From contig DLCN01000015.1 in NCBI GenBank assembly GCA_002480645.1, positions 104,315 to 168,314 on the forward strand: DNA of 64,000 nt, in the 5' to 3' direction. Of this stretch, positions 44,734 to 52,295 are shown in pieces. Numbering within the stretch: the first letter of the stretch is position 1; every line of letters begins with the position of its first letter. The translations under genes were made by a program, and so were the position numbers. Under the pieces are notes generated by a model. It did no database searches and was not told the origin of the DNA. It saw only the letters and a list, made by a program, of their open reading frames with translations. Source of the stretch: Balneolaceae bacterium UBA7797 (GTDB lineage Bacteria; Bacteroidota; Rhodothermia; Balneolales; Balneolaceae).

Positions 44734-46098
44734 ATGAGATCCCGCTTTTTTTTACCGGTATTATTAGCCGGTATATTTACCCTTCAATGTACAGCACAAA
44801 AAGAACCTTGGCAGCCATTATTTAACGGAGATGATCTGGAGGGTTGGACTCAGCTCAACGGTGAAGCCAACTATGAAGCAATAGATGGAGAAATTGTAGG
44901 AACTACCGTTTACGGAACGCCGAACTCTTTTCTGGTGACAGATCAGCTGTTTGGTGACTTCGTCCTTGAATATGAGGTCAAACTTTCCGCTGCTACTAAT
45001 TCAGGAGTTCAGATCCGAAGTAACAGTATTCCGGAATTTAATAACGGAAGGGTTCATGGATATCAGGTGGAGATCGATCCCAGCGACCGTGCCTGGACCG
45101 GAGGGATCTACGACGAAGCCCGACGAGGTTGGTTGTTTCCACTAAAAGACATGCCGGAGGCCAATGCCGCATATAAACATCTGGAATGGAATAAATTCAG
45201 AGTAGAAGCTATTGGTGATACGATTAAAACCTGGGTAAATGGTATTCCTGTGGCTCATTTAATTGATGACCGTACTCCGGCCGGATTTATAGGACTTCAG
45301 GTACATAGTATTGGCAGAGAAGCAGAAGAGGGGATAGAGATAAAGTGGAGAAATATCCGGATCATAACCGAAGATGTCAGAGCATTCGCAATGAAAACTC
45401 CGGTTCCCCCAAAAAATAACTACAATACGCTCACTTTCAGTGAGCAAGACTGGGGATGGGAACTGTTATATGATGGTTCAGATATGAACAAATGGCGTGG
45501 TGCAAAACGCGATGATTTTCCATATTCAGAAACCGGTATGGGTTGGGATGTGAATGAAGCGGTGGTTAAGATCCATGAATCAGGCGGGGCAGAATCCGCA
45601 GATGCCGGAGATATTGTTACCAACGAGGTTTTCAGTGATTTCGAAATACTCATTGACTTTAAGATCACAGAAGGGGCTAATAGTGGAATTAAATATTTTG
45701 TGGATCCTGAGCTGAACAAAGGCACCGGTTCGGCCATCGGGTTGGAATATCAGATATTGGATGATGAACGGCATCCGGATGCCAGGCTAGGTGCTCAGGA
45801 AGGGAGTCGTACTTTGGCTTCGTTATACGATCTGATAAAAGCCACAAATAAACACCCAAATCCGATTGGTGAGTGGAATCATGCCCGCATCGTTTCAGAC
45901 GGAGATCATGTAGAGCACTGGCTGAATGGCAGAATAGTATTGGAATATGAACGGAATACTCCTGAATTCCAGCAATTGGTCAACGAAAGCAAATATGCAA
46001 AATGGCCGGGATTTGGTAAGTGGGAAGAAGGTCATATCCTGCTTCAGGATCATGGAAATGAAGTTTCGTACCGTAATATTTTTATCAAACGATTATAG
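44734..46098 (+). CDS. tandem DUF1080 (3-keto-glycoside hydrolase-like) protein
   Basis: A 454-residue exported protein containing two DUF1080 beta-sandwich domains (residues about 25-212 and 240-454). Each opens with the signature FNGDDLEGW / YDGSDMNKW and holds a central NSGVQIRS / NSGIKYFV strand. The second also has SRTLASLYDLIKA. DUF1080 members act as 3-keto-disaccharide hydrolases or lyases in some Bacteroidota. The leader (11-18 LAGIFTLQ then Cys19) could be a lipoprotein signal, though Gln at -1 is unusual. It is 15 bp ahead of two Gfo/Idh/MocA genes and probably handles keto-sugars they generate. The start is the ATG at 44734, and the frame upstream overlaps the divergent gene. Confidence 0.85.
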   Translation: MRSRFFLPVLLAGIFTLQCTAQKEPWQPLFNGDDLEGWTQLNGEANYEAIDGEIVGTTVYGTPNSFLVTDQLFGDFVLEYEVKLSAATNSGVQIRSNSIPEFNNGRVHGYQVEIDPSDRAWTGGIYDEARRGWLFPLKDMPEANAAYKHLEWNKFRVEAIGDTIKTWVNGIPVAHLIDDRTPAGFIGLQVHSIGREAEEGIEIKWRNIRIITEDVRAFAMKTPVPPKNNYNTLTFSEQDWGWELLYDGSDMNKWRGAKRDDFPYSETGMGWDVNEAVVKIHESGGAESADAGDIVTNEVFSDFEILIDFKITEGANSGIKYFVDPELNKGTGSAIGLEYQILDDERHPDARLGAQEGSRTLASLYDLIKATNKHPNPIGEWNHARIVSDGDHVEHWLNGRIVLEYERNTPEFQQLVNESKYAKWPGFGKWEEGHILLQDHGNEVSYRNIFIKRL

Positions 46099-46113
46099 TT
46101 TAGGGGAATTGCA

Positions 46114-47442
46114 ATGAGTGGAATTAACAGACGTACATTTATCAAAAAAACAGCAGTAGCAGGATTGGGTAGTGGTTTGATCTTTTCATCTCCCACGATT
46201 CTGGCCGCATCAACTAACGAACGATTGAATTTTGCGGTGGTAGGCGTTAGAAGTCGGGGTAGGGCTCATGTTCAGGCGATCAAAGAACTGGAAAATGCCA
46301 GAGTTACCTGGTTCTGTGATGTGGATGAGAATATCATTGATGAGCATAAAACCTTTGCCAAAAAGGAACTGGGGTATGTTCCTAAAGTAGAGCGCGATTT
46401 TCGAAAACTGGTGGAAAAGGAGGATATTGATGTGATCACAATCGCTACACCCGAACATTTACATGCTCCGATGGCGATCATGGCCATGGCGGCAGGAAAG
46501 CACGTGTATATTGAGAAACCATGTAGTCACAATCCATGGGAAAATGAATTACTGGTCGCGGCACAAAAGAAGTTCGGGAAATTGTGCCAGATGGGGAATC
46601 AACAACGTTCATCTGTAACATCTGCTAAAGCTATCAGGGAGATCCGCGAGGGTGCTATTGGGGAAGTATATTATGGAAAGGCCTGGTATTCTAATACCCG
46701 TGGACCTATCGGAAAAGGGAAAGTCGTACCGGTTCCGGAAACACTAAATTGGGATCTATGGCAGGGTCCGGCGCCCAGAGAAGAATATCGGGATAATGTG
46801 CACCCATATAACTGGCATTGGTTCAGAGCCTGGGGAACCGGTGAAATTCATAACAACGGAACGCATGAGATCGATATTTGCCGATGGGCTTTAGGAGTTG
46901 ATTATCCAACAAAAGTTACCTCATCCGGTGGACGTTTTCATTACGATGATGACTGGGAATTCTACGATACTCAGAATGCCAGCTTTGAATTTGAGGGTGG
47001 GAAGATGATCACCTGGGAAGGTAAAAGCTGTAATGGACAACCTTTTTATGGAAGAGGTCGTGGTGCAATGATCCATGGTACAGAAGGTAGTATGCTTTTG
47101 GATCGCGGAGGATATCTGCATTTCGATCGCGGAGGTAAATTACTAAAAGAAGAGAAAGAACCGGTGTATGGTGCTTCCGATACGGGCGATACAATGGGAT
47201 TTGATGGACTAACCATCAATCATTTTAAGAATTTTGCCAATGCAATACGTACCGGAGCCATGCTACATGCCCCGATCGATGATGCTTCCATATCTACTAT
47301 GCTGTGTCATTATGGAAATATCGCACAGGAAACGGGAGGAAGTTTACAGATCAATCCTGATACCGGGCAGATCAGGGATAATTCGGAAGCCATGAAATTC
47401 TGGAAACGGGAATATGAACAAGGATGGGAACCAAAGATCTGA
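46114..47442 (+). CDS. Tat-exported Gfo/Idh/MocA oxidoreductase (first copy)
   Basis: A 442-residue NAD(P)-dependent sugar oxidoreductase with a twin-arginine signal (NRRTFIKKTAVAGLGSG, residues 5-21). The Rossmann domain has VVGVRSRGRAHVQAIKEL. The catalytic EKP triad is in HVYIEKPCSHNP. HNNGTHEIDICRWAL supplies the conserved His/Asp region of the substrate side. Export in folded form with cofactor bound is the usual reason for Tat. It is tightly linked to the tandem DUF1080 gene and to a second oxidoreductase (6 bp), suggesting a pathway that makes or resolves 3-keto-sugars. Confidence 0.92.
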   Translation: MSGINRRTFIKKTAVAGLGSGLIFSSPTILAASTNERLNFAVVGVRSRGRAHVQAIKELENARVTWFCDVDENIIDEHKTFAKKELGYVPKVERDFRKLVEKEDIDVITIATPEHLHAPMAIMAMAAGKHVYIEKPCSHNPWENELLVAAQKKFGKLCQMGNQQRSSVTSAKAIREIREGAIGEVYYGKAWYSNTRGPIGKGKVVPVPETLNWDLWQGPAPREEYRDNVHPYNWHWFRAWGTGEIHNNGTHEIDICRWALGVDYPTKVTSSGGRFHYDDDWEFYDTQNASFEFEGGKMITWEGKSCNGQPFYGRGRGAMIHGTEGSMLLDRGGYLHFDRGGKLLKEEKEPVYGASDTGDTMGFDGLTINHFKNFANAIRTGAMLHAPIDDASISTMLCHYGNIAQETGGSLQINPDTGQIRDNSEAMKFWKREYEQGWEPKI

Positions 47443-47448
47443 TCAATT

Positions 47449-48648
47449 ATGAAAAGAAGAGAATTCATCAGAAATACAACGATGGCAGGTGCAGCAGCAT
47501 TAACAACGGGATTTGCCGGTGCTTTTAGACACAGAGAATTTGATACGCTGAAAGTTGGGGTGATCGGTACAGGAGACAGAGGAACAGGATTATCTTATCT
47601 GATCAATCAAATTGACGGAATTGAAGTGACTGCAGTTTCAGATATCATTCCATTCAGATTAGAAAATGGTCTTAAGCATGCTTCGGAAGGAGCGAAAGGA
47701 TATGAAGATTATCGAAAGCTTTTGGAAGAATCGGATGTTGACGCTGTAATAGTATCTGTTCCTTACGCTCTACACGACGATATTCTGAAAGATGTGATCT
47801 CCGCTGAGAAGCATATTTACTGTGAGAAAACGATGATCAAAGGTGAGAATGCTGCGGTGGATCTGGTGCATCAGATCAGAGATTACCGGCCTGTTTTTCA
47901 GGTGGGACATCAATATCATAGCAGTCGTTTGTATATGAAAGCGGTAGAGATCATACATAGCGGATATCTGGGGCACGTAGAGTCCATTGAATGTCAATGG
48001 AATCGGAATGCGGATTGGCGGCGTCCTGTACCTGATCCAAAATGGGAGCGCATGATAAACTGGCGAATGTACCGTGAATATTCCGGTGGACTTACCGCTG
48101 AATTATGTTCTCATCAGATCGATTTTTGTAATTGGGTAGCCGGAGAAACTCCGGCAAAAGTAACCGGTTTCGGAGGGATAGATTATTGGAAAGATGGCCG
48201 TGAAACTTATGACAACGTGCATATCATGATGCAATACCCGAGTGGACTGAATACGAAATTCACCAGCCTGACAACGAATGCCTATGAACGCTATCAGATC
48301 AAAGTTCAGGGAAAGAAAGGGACGATGATCATTAATTTTGATGGAGCAAAGATCTATCTCGAGAATTTTGAGGAAGCCAGAGAAACCGGTGTAGTTGATG
48401 GTGTTTCCGGAGCAACTTCTGAAGCCTGGAGCCGTGGGCAAGGGGCCCCGATCGATGTAGATCAGGATATCGATCCAACAAAACAGGCGCTGATCGATTT
48501 CAGAGATTCAGTGAATACCGGTAAGAAACCAATATCAAATGTTGAAACGGGAGCAAATGTAGCCATTCTGGTTAGTATGGCTATTGAAGCGATGGATACA
48601 AATACGGTGGTTGAGTGGAAGCCGGAGTATGATTTTGAACAGGGATGA
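47449..48648 (+). CDS. Tat-exported Gfo/Idh/MocA oxidoreductase (second copy, EKT variant)
   Basis: A 399-residue paralogue of the preceding enzyme, about 60 residues shorter in the C-terminal part. It has its own twin-arginine signal (MKRREFIRNTTMAGAAALTTG). The NAD-binding strand is VGVIGTGDRGTGLSYL. Where the family has EKP, this one has EKT (HIYCEKTMIKGEN), keeping the Lys but not the Pro. ELCSHQIDFCNWV is the substrate-side His/Asp motif. Six bases from the previous stop, it is the last gene of the operon. It may act on a different hydroxyl or a later intermediate. Confidence 0.9.
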   Translation: MKRREFIRNTTMAGAAALTTGFAGAFRHREFDTLKVGVIGTGDRGTGLSYLINQIDGIEVTAVSDIIPFRLENGLKHASEGAKGYEDYRKLLEESDVDAVIVSVPYALHDDILKDVISAEKHIYCEKTMIKGENAAVDLVHQIRDYRPVFQVGHQYHSSRLYMKAVEIIHSGYLGHVESIECQWNRNADWRRPVPDPKWERMINWRMYREYSGGLTAELCSHQIDFCNWVAGETPAKVTGFGGIDYWKDGRETYDNVHIMMQYPSGLNTKFTSLTTNAYERYQIKVQGKKGTMIINFDGAKIYLENFEEARETGVVDGVSGATSEAWSRGQGAPIDVDQDIDPTKQALIDFRDSVNTGKKPISNVETGANVAILVSMAIEAMDTNTVVEWKPEYDFEQG

Positions 48649-48690
48649 TCTGAAGTTATTGATGAATTAGGCAGGGTCAGATCCTGCTAA

Positions 48691-49401
48691 CTAATTCATT
48701 TCAGTTCCGGGGAAGATGCAAAAGCCTTCCATCCCGTCGGAGAGCACCTTGGAAAGTTGTAGGTCCTGCAAGGCGATTCCACGTACGATCAAAAATATGC
48801 CTAAGGCAAAGGCAAGATAGGGAACCATCTTACGAATGGAGTTTCGAAGATCCAGCGACAGGATAGATGGCGCCAGATACATCAGATACATTGCCGGAAA
48901 TGTGCCAAGACCAAATATGGCCATATAAGCCATACTGTGATAGGGTGTTTGAGTTAAAATAGCTGCTGCTAACCCTGAATAAACAAAAGCACAAGGAAGG
49001 AGTCCGTTTAAGAAACCCATTCCAAAGAGGGCCGGGTACGATTCCTTTCGGATCAATTTTCCGTAATACCTGGTTATGAGTGAAGTTAATCTATTAAACG
49101 AGGTAGGAATATAACCTTTGAAATATCGATTGATGATAACCCCGGCAACAATAATTACCCCCAAAATAATTGATAGTGAACCTTGCAGTCCTGCAATGGT
49201 TATATGGGCACCAAGAAATCCAAAGATCAAACCAAAAATTGAATAAGTCAGGATCCGGCCGGAATTATAGATCACCGCATTCAGGGTGAGTGTACCCATC
49301 GATGAACTGGAACGGGGGATGGACATTGCGATGGGACCGCACATTCCTACACAGTGGAAACTTCCAAAAAAACCAAGTAAAAGTGCCGTCCAGAGTTCCA
49401 T
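48691..49401 (-). CDS. SafE/TauE-like membrane protein linked to cbb3 oxidase
   Basis: A 236-residue protein with about six transmembrane helices. The N-terminal FGSFHCVGMCGPIAMSIP carries the HCxGMCG motif of this subgroup, which is routinely found beside cco genes in Bacteroidota and Proteobacteria and probably moves copper or sulfur species. A second motif GMGFLNGLLPCAFVYSGL lies near residue 125, again with Cys. It is the last gene of the region, separated from ccoH by a hairpin. Its role is inferred from position. Confidence 0.8.
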   Translation of the reverse strand: MELWTALLLGFFGSFHCVGMCGPIAMSIPRSSSSMGTLTLNAVIYNSGRILTYSIFGLIFGFLGAHITIAGLQGSLSIILGVIIVAGVIINRYFKGYIPTSFNRLTSLITRYYGKLIRKESYPALFGMGFLNGLLPCAFVYSGLAAAILTQTPYHSMAYMAIFGLGTFPAMYLMYLAPSILSLDLRNSIRKMVPYLAFALGIFLIVRGIALQDLQLSKVLSDGMEGFCIFPGTEMN

Positions 49402-49417
49402 TTCGCAGATAAAAAAA

Positions 49418-49467
49418 CATCCTGACGTTCAAGCGATTGAAATTCAATCACGAGCCCGGTCAGGATG
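49418..49467 (-). terminator. terminator or attenuator between ccoH and the SafE-like gene
   Basis: A perfect 8-bp outer stem (49418-49425 with 49460-49467), an inner 6-bp hairpin (49435-49440 with 49444-49449), and a run of seven T on the minus strand immediately after. It lies 17 bp before the start of the SafE-like gene. Confidence 0.72.
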
Positions 49468-49474
49468 TAAAGAT

Positions 49475-49924
49475 TTAGTGTAAGATCTCTTCTATTTTGA
49501 TGTACTCTTCATCATTCATTGTAAACCGGATGGTAAGAGTCCATTTACCTTTTGCCATACGTTCCATCGGGATCACGTGGGTATTACCCGCACTGAATTC
49601 GATAGGAATGGTTAGGTCCATAGAAGAATCGTTGGGGCGGTAGAGAGTCATTGTACCATTACTTGCACTGTCAACCACTACTTCCGGAAAAACAACCTTC
49701 AGAACATTTCTTTTTTCATCAAAAAAGATGATGATCGGTTCGTCTAATTCGTCGGCTCGTTTTTTGCCGTCTATAGTTTGTTGATAGTTTACTCCTTCCT
49801 CATAGTGATTGTTGTTCACAAGATAGAAGTCGAGACTTATGATATAACTGACTACGCTGAGTATCCCGATCACGAATAAGATCAAAACGATCGAGATACC
49901 CTTTCCCCAGTTCATTGATTTCAT
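49475..49924 (-). CDS. ccoH: FixH/CcoH-like protein
   Basis: A 149-residue protein with one N-terminal transmembrane helix (residues about 8-29, ISIVLILFVIGILSVVSYII). The periplasmic beta domain carries VVFPEVVVDSASNGTMTLYR and GKWTLTIRFTMNDEEYIKIE, the FixH pattern. NNNHYEEGVNYQQTIDGKKR is the conserved region just after the helix. FixH/CcoH helps assemble the cbb3 oxidase. It follows ccoG by 25 bp. Confidence 0.85.
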   Translation of the reverse strand: MKSMNWGKGISIVLILFVIGILSVVSYIISLDFYLVNNNHYEEGVNYQQTIDGKKRADELDEPIIIFFDEKRNVLKVVFPEVVVDSASNGTMTLYRPNDSSMDLTIPIEFSAGNTHVIPMERMAKGKWTLTIRFTMNDEEYIKIEEILH

Positions 49925-49949
49925 TTAGTTGAGATAAATTGATGATAGA

Positions 49950-51407
49950 TTAATTATTTGCTGGCCCTAGGAATCCAGTCTTAACACGTTCAATTTCCTC
50001 ACCATTTGAGAGAACTGCAAATGTTAGTTCTGTTCTGAAGCCGGTGAGTTCATCACCATTCAATTTAACCATGAAACGACCTTCTGCCAGACTTTGGCCT
50101 TCTACTTCCTGAACAATTCCAAGTGAAACGATCTCACCTTGAGGCTCGACCAATTTGATCTCATATTTGATCGGATCGAAAGTCTTGTTGATCACCTTCA
50201 TCTCATAGATATTGCTGTATACATTACCCGGAAGTTCCTGATACACAGTTCCACGCTCGCGAAGAATAGTGGTCTCCAGACTACTGCGCATGCTCATCAG
50301 GAAGATGAAAATGGTAACCATGATAGTAAGTACGATACTGTAACCAATCGTACGTGGGTTCATGAGTTTGTTATTTCCTTCACGAATGGCCGTTTCTGAT
50401 GAATAACGGATCAAGCCACGCGGTTTATCGATCTTATCCATTACAGAATCACACGCATCGATACAGGCGGTACAATGCACACATTCGAGCTGAGTTCCAT
50501 TTCGGATATCAATACCCATTGGACATACTTTCACACACTGATAACAATCAATACAATCACCAAAGGTGTCGTCGTCGTTAAAGCCAAGGTCAGCTAAGGT
50601 AGCTTTGCCAGCTTCCACTTTTTTACGGTCACCCACACGGGCGCGAGCTTCACCACGAACGTAATCATACATCACGTTAATGGAATTGTTATCGAGCATT
50701 ACTGATTGCATACGGCCGTATGGGCAAACAAAGTGACAAACCTGCTCACGCATAAAAGCAAACACGCCATAGAATACACCACTGAAGATCAGAATAGCGG
50801 TTAAGCCGGCAAGGTGCTCTGATGGGGGATCGGTAACTAACTGAAACCAATCATCTTTCCCGATAATATACATCAGGAACCAGTTGGAAATAATAAAGGC
50901 CATGGCATAGAAAACTCCATGCTTCAGGGCTTTTTTAAAGATCTTTTTGGGAGTCCATGGGGCTTTATTCAGGCGCATTTGTTCGGTTGCATCGCCTTCG
51001 ATCCAATACTCTACTCTTCGGAAAACCATTTCCATAAAAATGGTCTGGGGACAAGCCCATCCACAAAACAGTCGTCCGAAGATAGTGGTGAAAAGTACAA
51101 CGCCTACAATAAAGGCCAGCATCCCGAATACTAAGAGGTGGAGATCCTGAGGCCAGAATGCAACTCCAAAAATTACAAACTCTCTTTCAAGAATATTGAT
51201 CATTAATAATGGGTGACCATTGATCATGATGAATGGTCCGGAAAAGAAAAATGCCAACAAGAAGAATGCAACTATATTCCGGGCGGTGTAGTAACGACCG
51301 CTGGGTTTTTTAGGGTAGATCCAGTTACGGCTCCCTGTTTCATTTACTGTTGCAAGGTGATCCCGGTATTTGTCTTTCGTGATTCTGCGATCGTCTACAT
51401 TTGACAT
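49950..51407 (-). CDS. ccoG: cbb3 oxidase accessory protein CcoG
   Basis: A 485-residue membrane Fe-S protein (RdxA/FixG) that reduces Cu2+ for oxidase assembly. Five transmembrane segments carry the conserved FCGWACPQTIFMEMVFRRVE and CHFVCPYGRMQSVML motifs. Two 4Fe-4S clusters follow: CIDCYQCVKVCP and CVHCTACIDACD. The C-terminal Ig-like domain is GTVYQELPGNVYSNIYEMKV onward. It is one of the best-recognised genes of this region and sits downstream of ccoP, beyond an internal hairpin. Confidence 0.95.
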   Translation of the reverse strand: MSNVDDRRITKDKYRDHLATVNETGSRNWIYPKKPSGRYYTARNIVAFFLLAFFFSGPFIMINGHPLLMINILEREFVIFGVAFWPQDLHLLVFGMLAFIVGVVLFTTIFGRLFCGWACPQTIFMEMVFRRVEYWIEGDATEQMRLNKAPWTPKKIFKKALKHGVFYAMAFIISNWFLMYIIGKDDWFQLVTDPPSEHLAGLTAILIFSGVFYGVFAFMREQVCHFVCPYGRMQSVMLDNNSINVMYDYVRGEARARVGDRKKVEAGKATLADLGFNDDDTFGDCIDCYQCVKVCPMGIDIRNGTQLECVHCTACIDACDSVMDKIDKPRGLIRYSSETAIREGNNKLMNPRTIGYSIVLTIMVTIFIFLMSMRSSLETTILRERGTVYQELPGNVYSNIYEMKVINKTFDPIKYEIKLVEPQGEIVSLGIVQEVEGQSLAEGRFMVKLNGDELTGFRTELTFAVLSNGEEIERVKTGFLGPANN

Positions 51408-51431
51408 GATAATACCTGCTAATTGTATAAT

Positions 51432-51458
51432 AAAAGCCCCCGAATATCGGAGGCTTTT
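51432..51458 (-). terminator. hairpin between ccoP and ccoG
   Basis: A 10-pair stem (51432-51442 with 51448-51458, one mismatch) with a short T-rich 3' flank on the minus strand. It may terminate or attenuate transcription between the oxidase structural genes and the accessory genes. Confidence 0.6.
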
Positions 51459-51495
51459 GTGAGTTATTTATGAAATAATAATATCAAAAAGAATT

Positions 51496-52101
51496 CTATT
51501 TAATAGAACATTCAGATGCCCGGGCTTCATCCACAGGTTTTGGATTAGCGGGTTCTGTGCCCTGGATGGATGCAATAAAGCTGATCAGATCGGTGAGATC
51601 ATCATCAGAGATCCTTGCGCCACTACCATAAGGCATCATACCTTTTTCGGGATAACCGGTAGTAACACTGGTGGCTAGTTCTTCAGCAGAACAGCCATGT
51701 AGCCAGTAACCATCGGTCAAATTTGGACCTACCAAACCTTCCCCGTTATTACCATGACAGGTAAAACAAAGATTTCCGGTACTCATGTAGATCTCTTTAC
51801 CCCGGGCGATAGATTCCGCATCGGTCTGGAATTCCCAGCTTACGGCCGCCGCCGTTGCTTCGCCGGAATCATCAGATGGAGAACCATACATTTGCTCAGC
51901 CATGGCCACTTCAGCTGCATACTCTTCGTGCTGATTCTGGCCAATTCCAAGCACATTGTAATACAGTAGGTAAACTACAGCAAAACCAATCGTGAAGTAG
52001 AACAACCATAACCACCAAACCGGCATGTGATTGTCCAGCTCCCGAATTCCATCATACTCATGATCGAGTAGTTTATCGCGTTCGTCGTCTAAAATTTGCA
52101 T
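51496..52101 (-). CDS. ccoP: cbb3 oxidase subunit III (CcoP), mono-haem
   Basis: A 201-residue cytochrome c subunit. The N-terminal cbb3 anchor domain has DHEYDGIRELDNHMPVWWLW followed by a transmembrane helix (about 30-52). The soluble part has a single haem c site CFTCH (112-116) with Met ligand near 155 (GMMPYG). Classical CcoP carries two haems, so this is a shortened one-haem form of the kind seen in Bacteroidota. It takes electrons from soluble cytochrome c or from menaquinol via the bc1/Alternative Complex III and passes them to CcoO. Confidence 0.93.
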   Translation of the reverse strand: MQILDDERDKLLDHEYDGIRELDNHMPVWWLWLFYFTIGFAVVYLLYYNVLGIGQNQHEEYAAEVAMAEQMYGSPSDDSGEATAAAVSWEFQTDAESIARGKEIYMSTGNLCFTCHGNNGEGLVGPNLTDGYWLHGCSAEELATSVTTGYPEKGMMPYGSGARISDDDLTDLISFIASIQGTEPANPKPVDEARASECSIK

Positions 52102-52126
52102 AATTAATACTCTATTCAGGTTGTGG

Positions 52127-52291
52127 TTAGTCGTTTGTGTCTAAAGGGAGGTTAGAAGCTTCTTCCCAGGGCTCTTTTCCGGTTTTGATCAGGTAACCGA
52201 TCAAAAGCAGGAAAAAAGTAAGGAAGAGGATGAGGGAGATACTTGGGTATATCTCCACTCCGTCCATTGCTCTCAATACATCTTTATACAT
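52127..52291 (-). CDS. ccoQ: cbb3 oxidase subunit CcoQ
   Basis: A 54-residue single-pass protein; the open frame extends to 52384 only by overlapping ccoNO. From the ATG at 52291 it reads MYKDVLRAMDGVEIYPSISL, then a hydrophobic helix (LILFLTFFLLLIGYLI) and an acidic tail. Size, helix and position between ccoNO and ccoP identify the FixQ/CcoQ stabiliser. The gene is 4 bp downstream of ccoNO. Confidence 0.85.
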   Translation of the reverse strand: MYKDVLRAMDGVEIYPSISLILFLTFFLLLIGYLIKTGKEPWEEASNLPLDTND

Positions 52292-52295
52292 GGTA

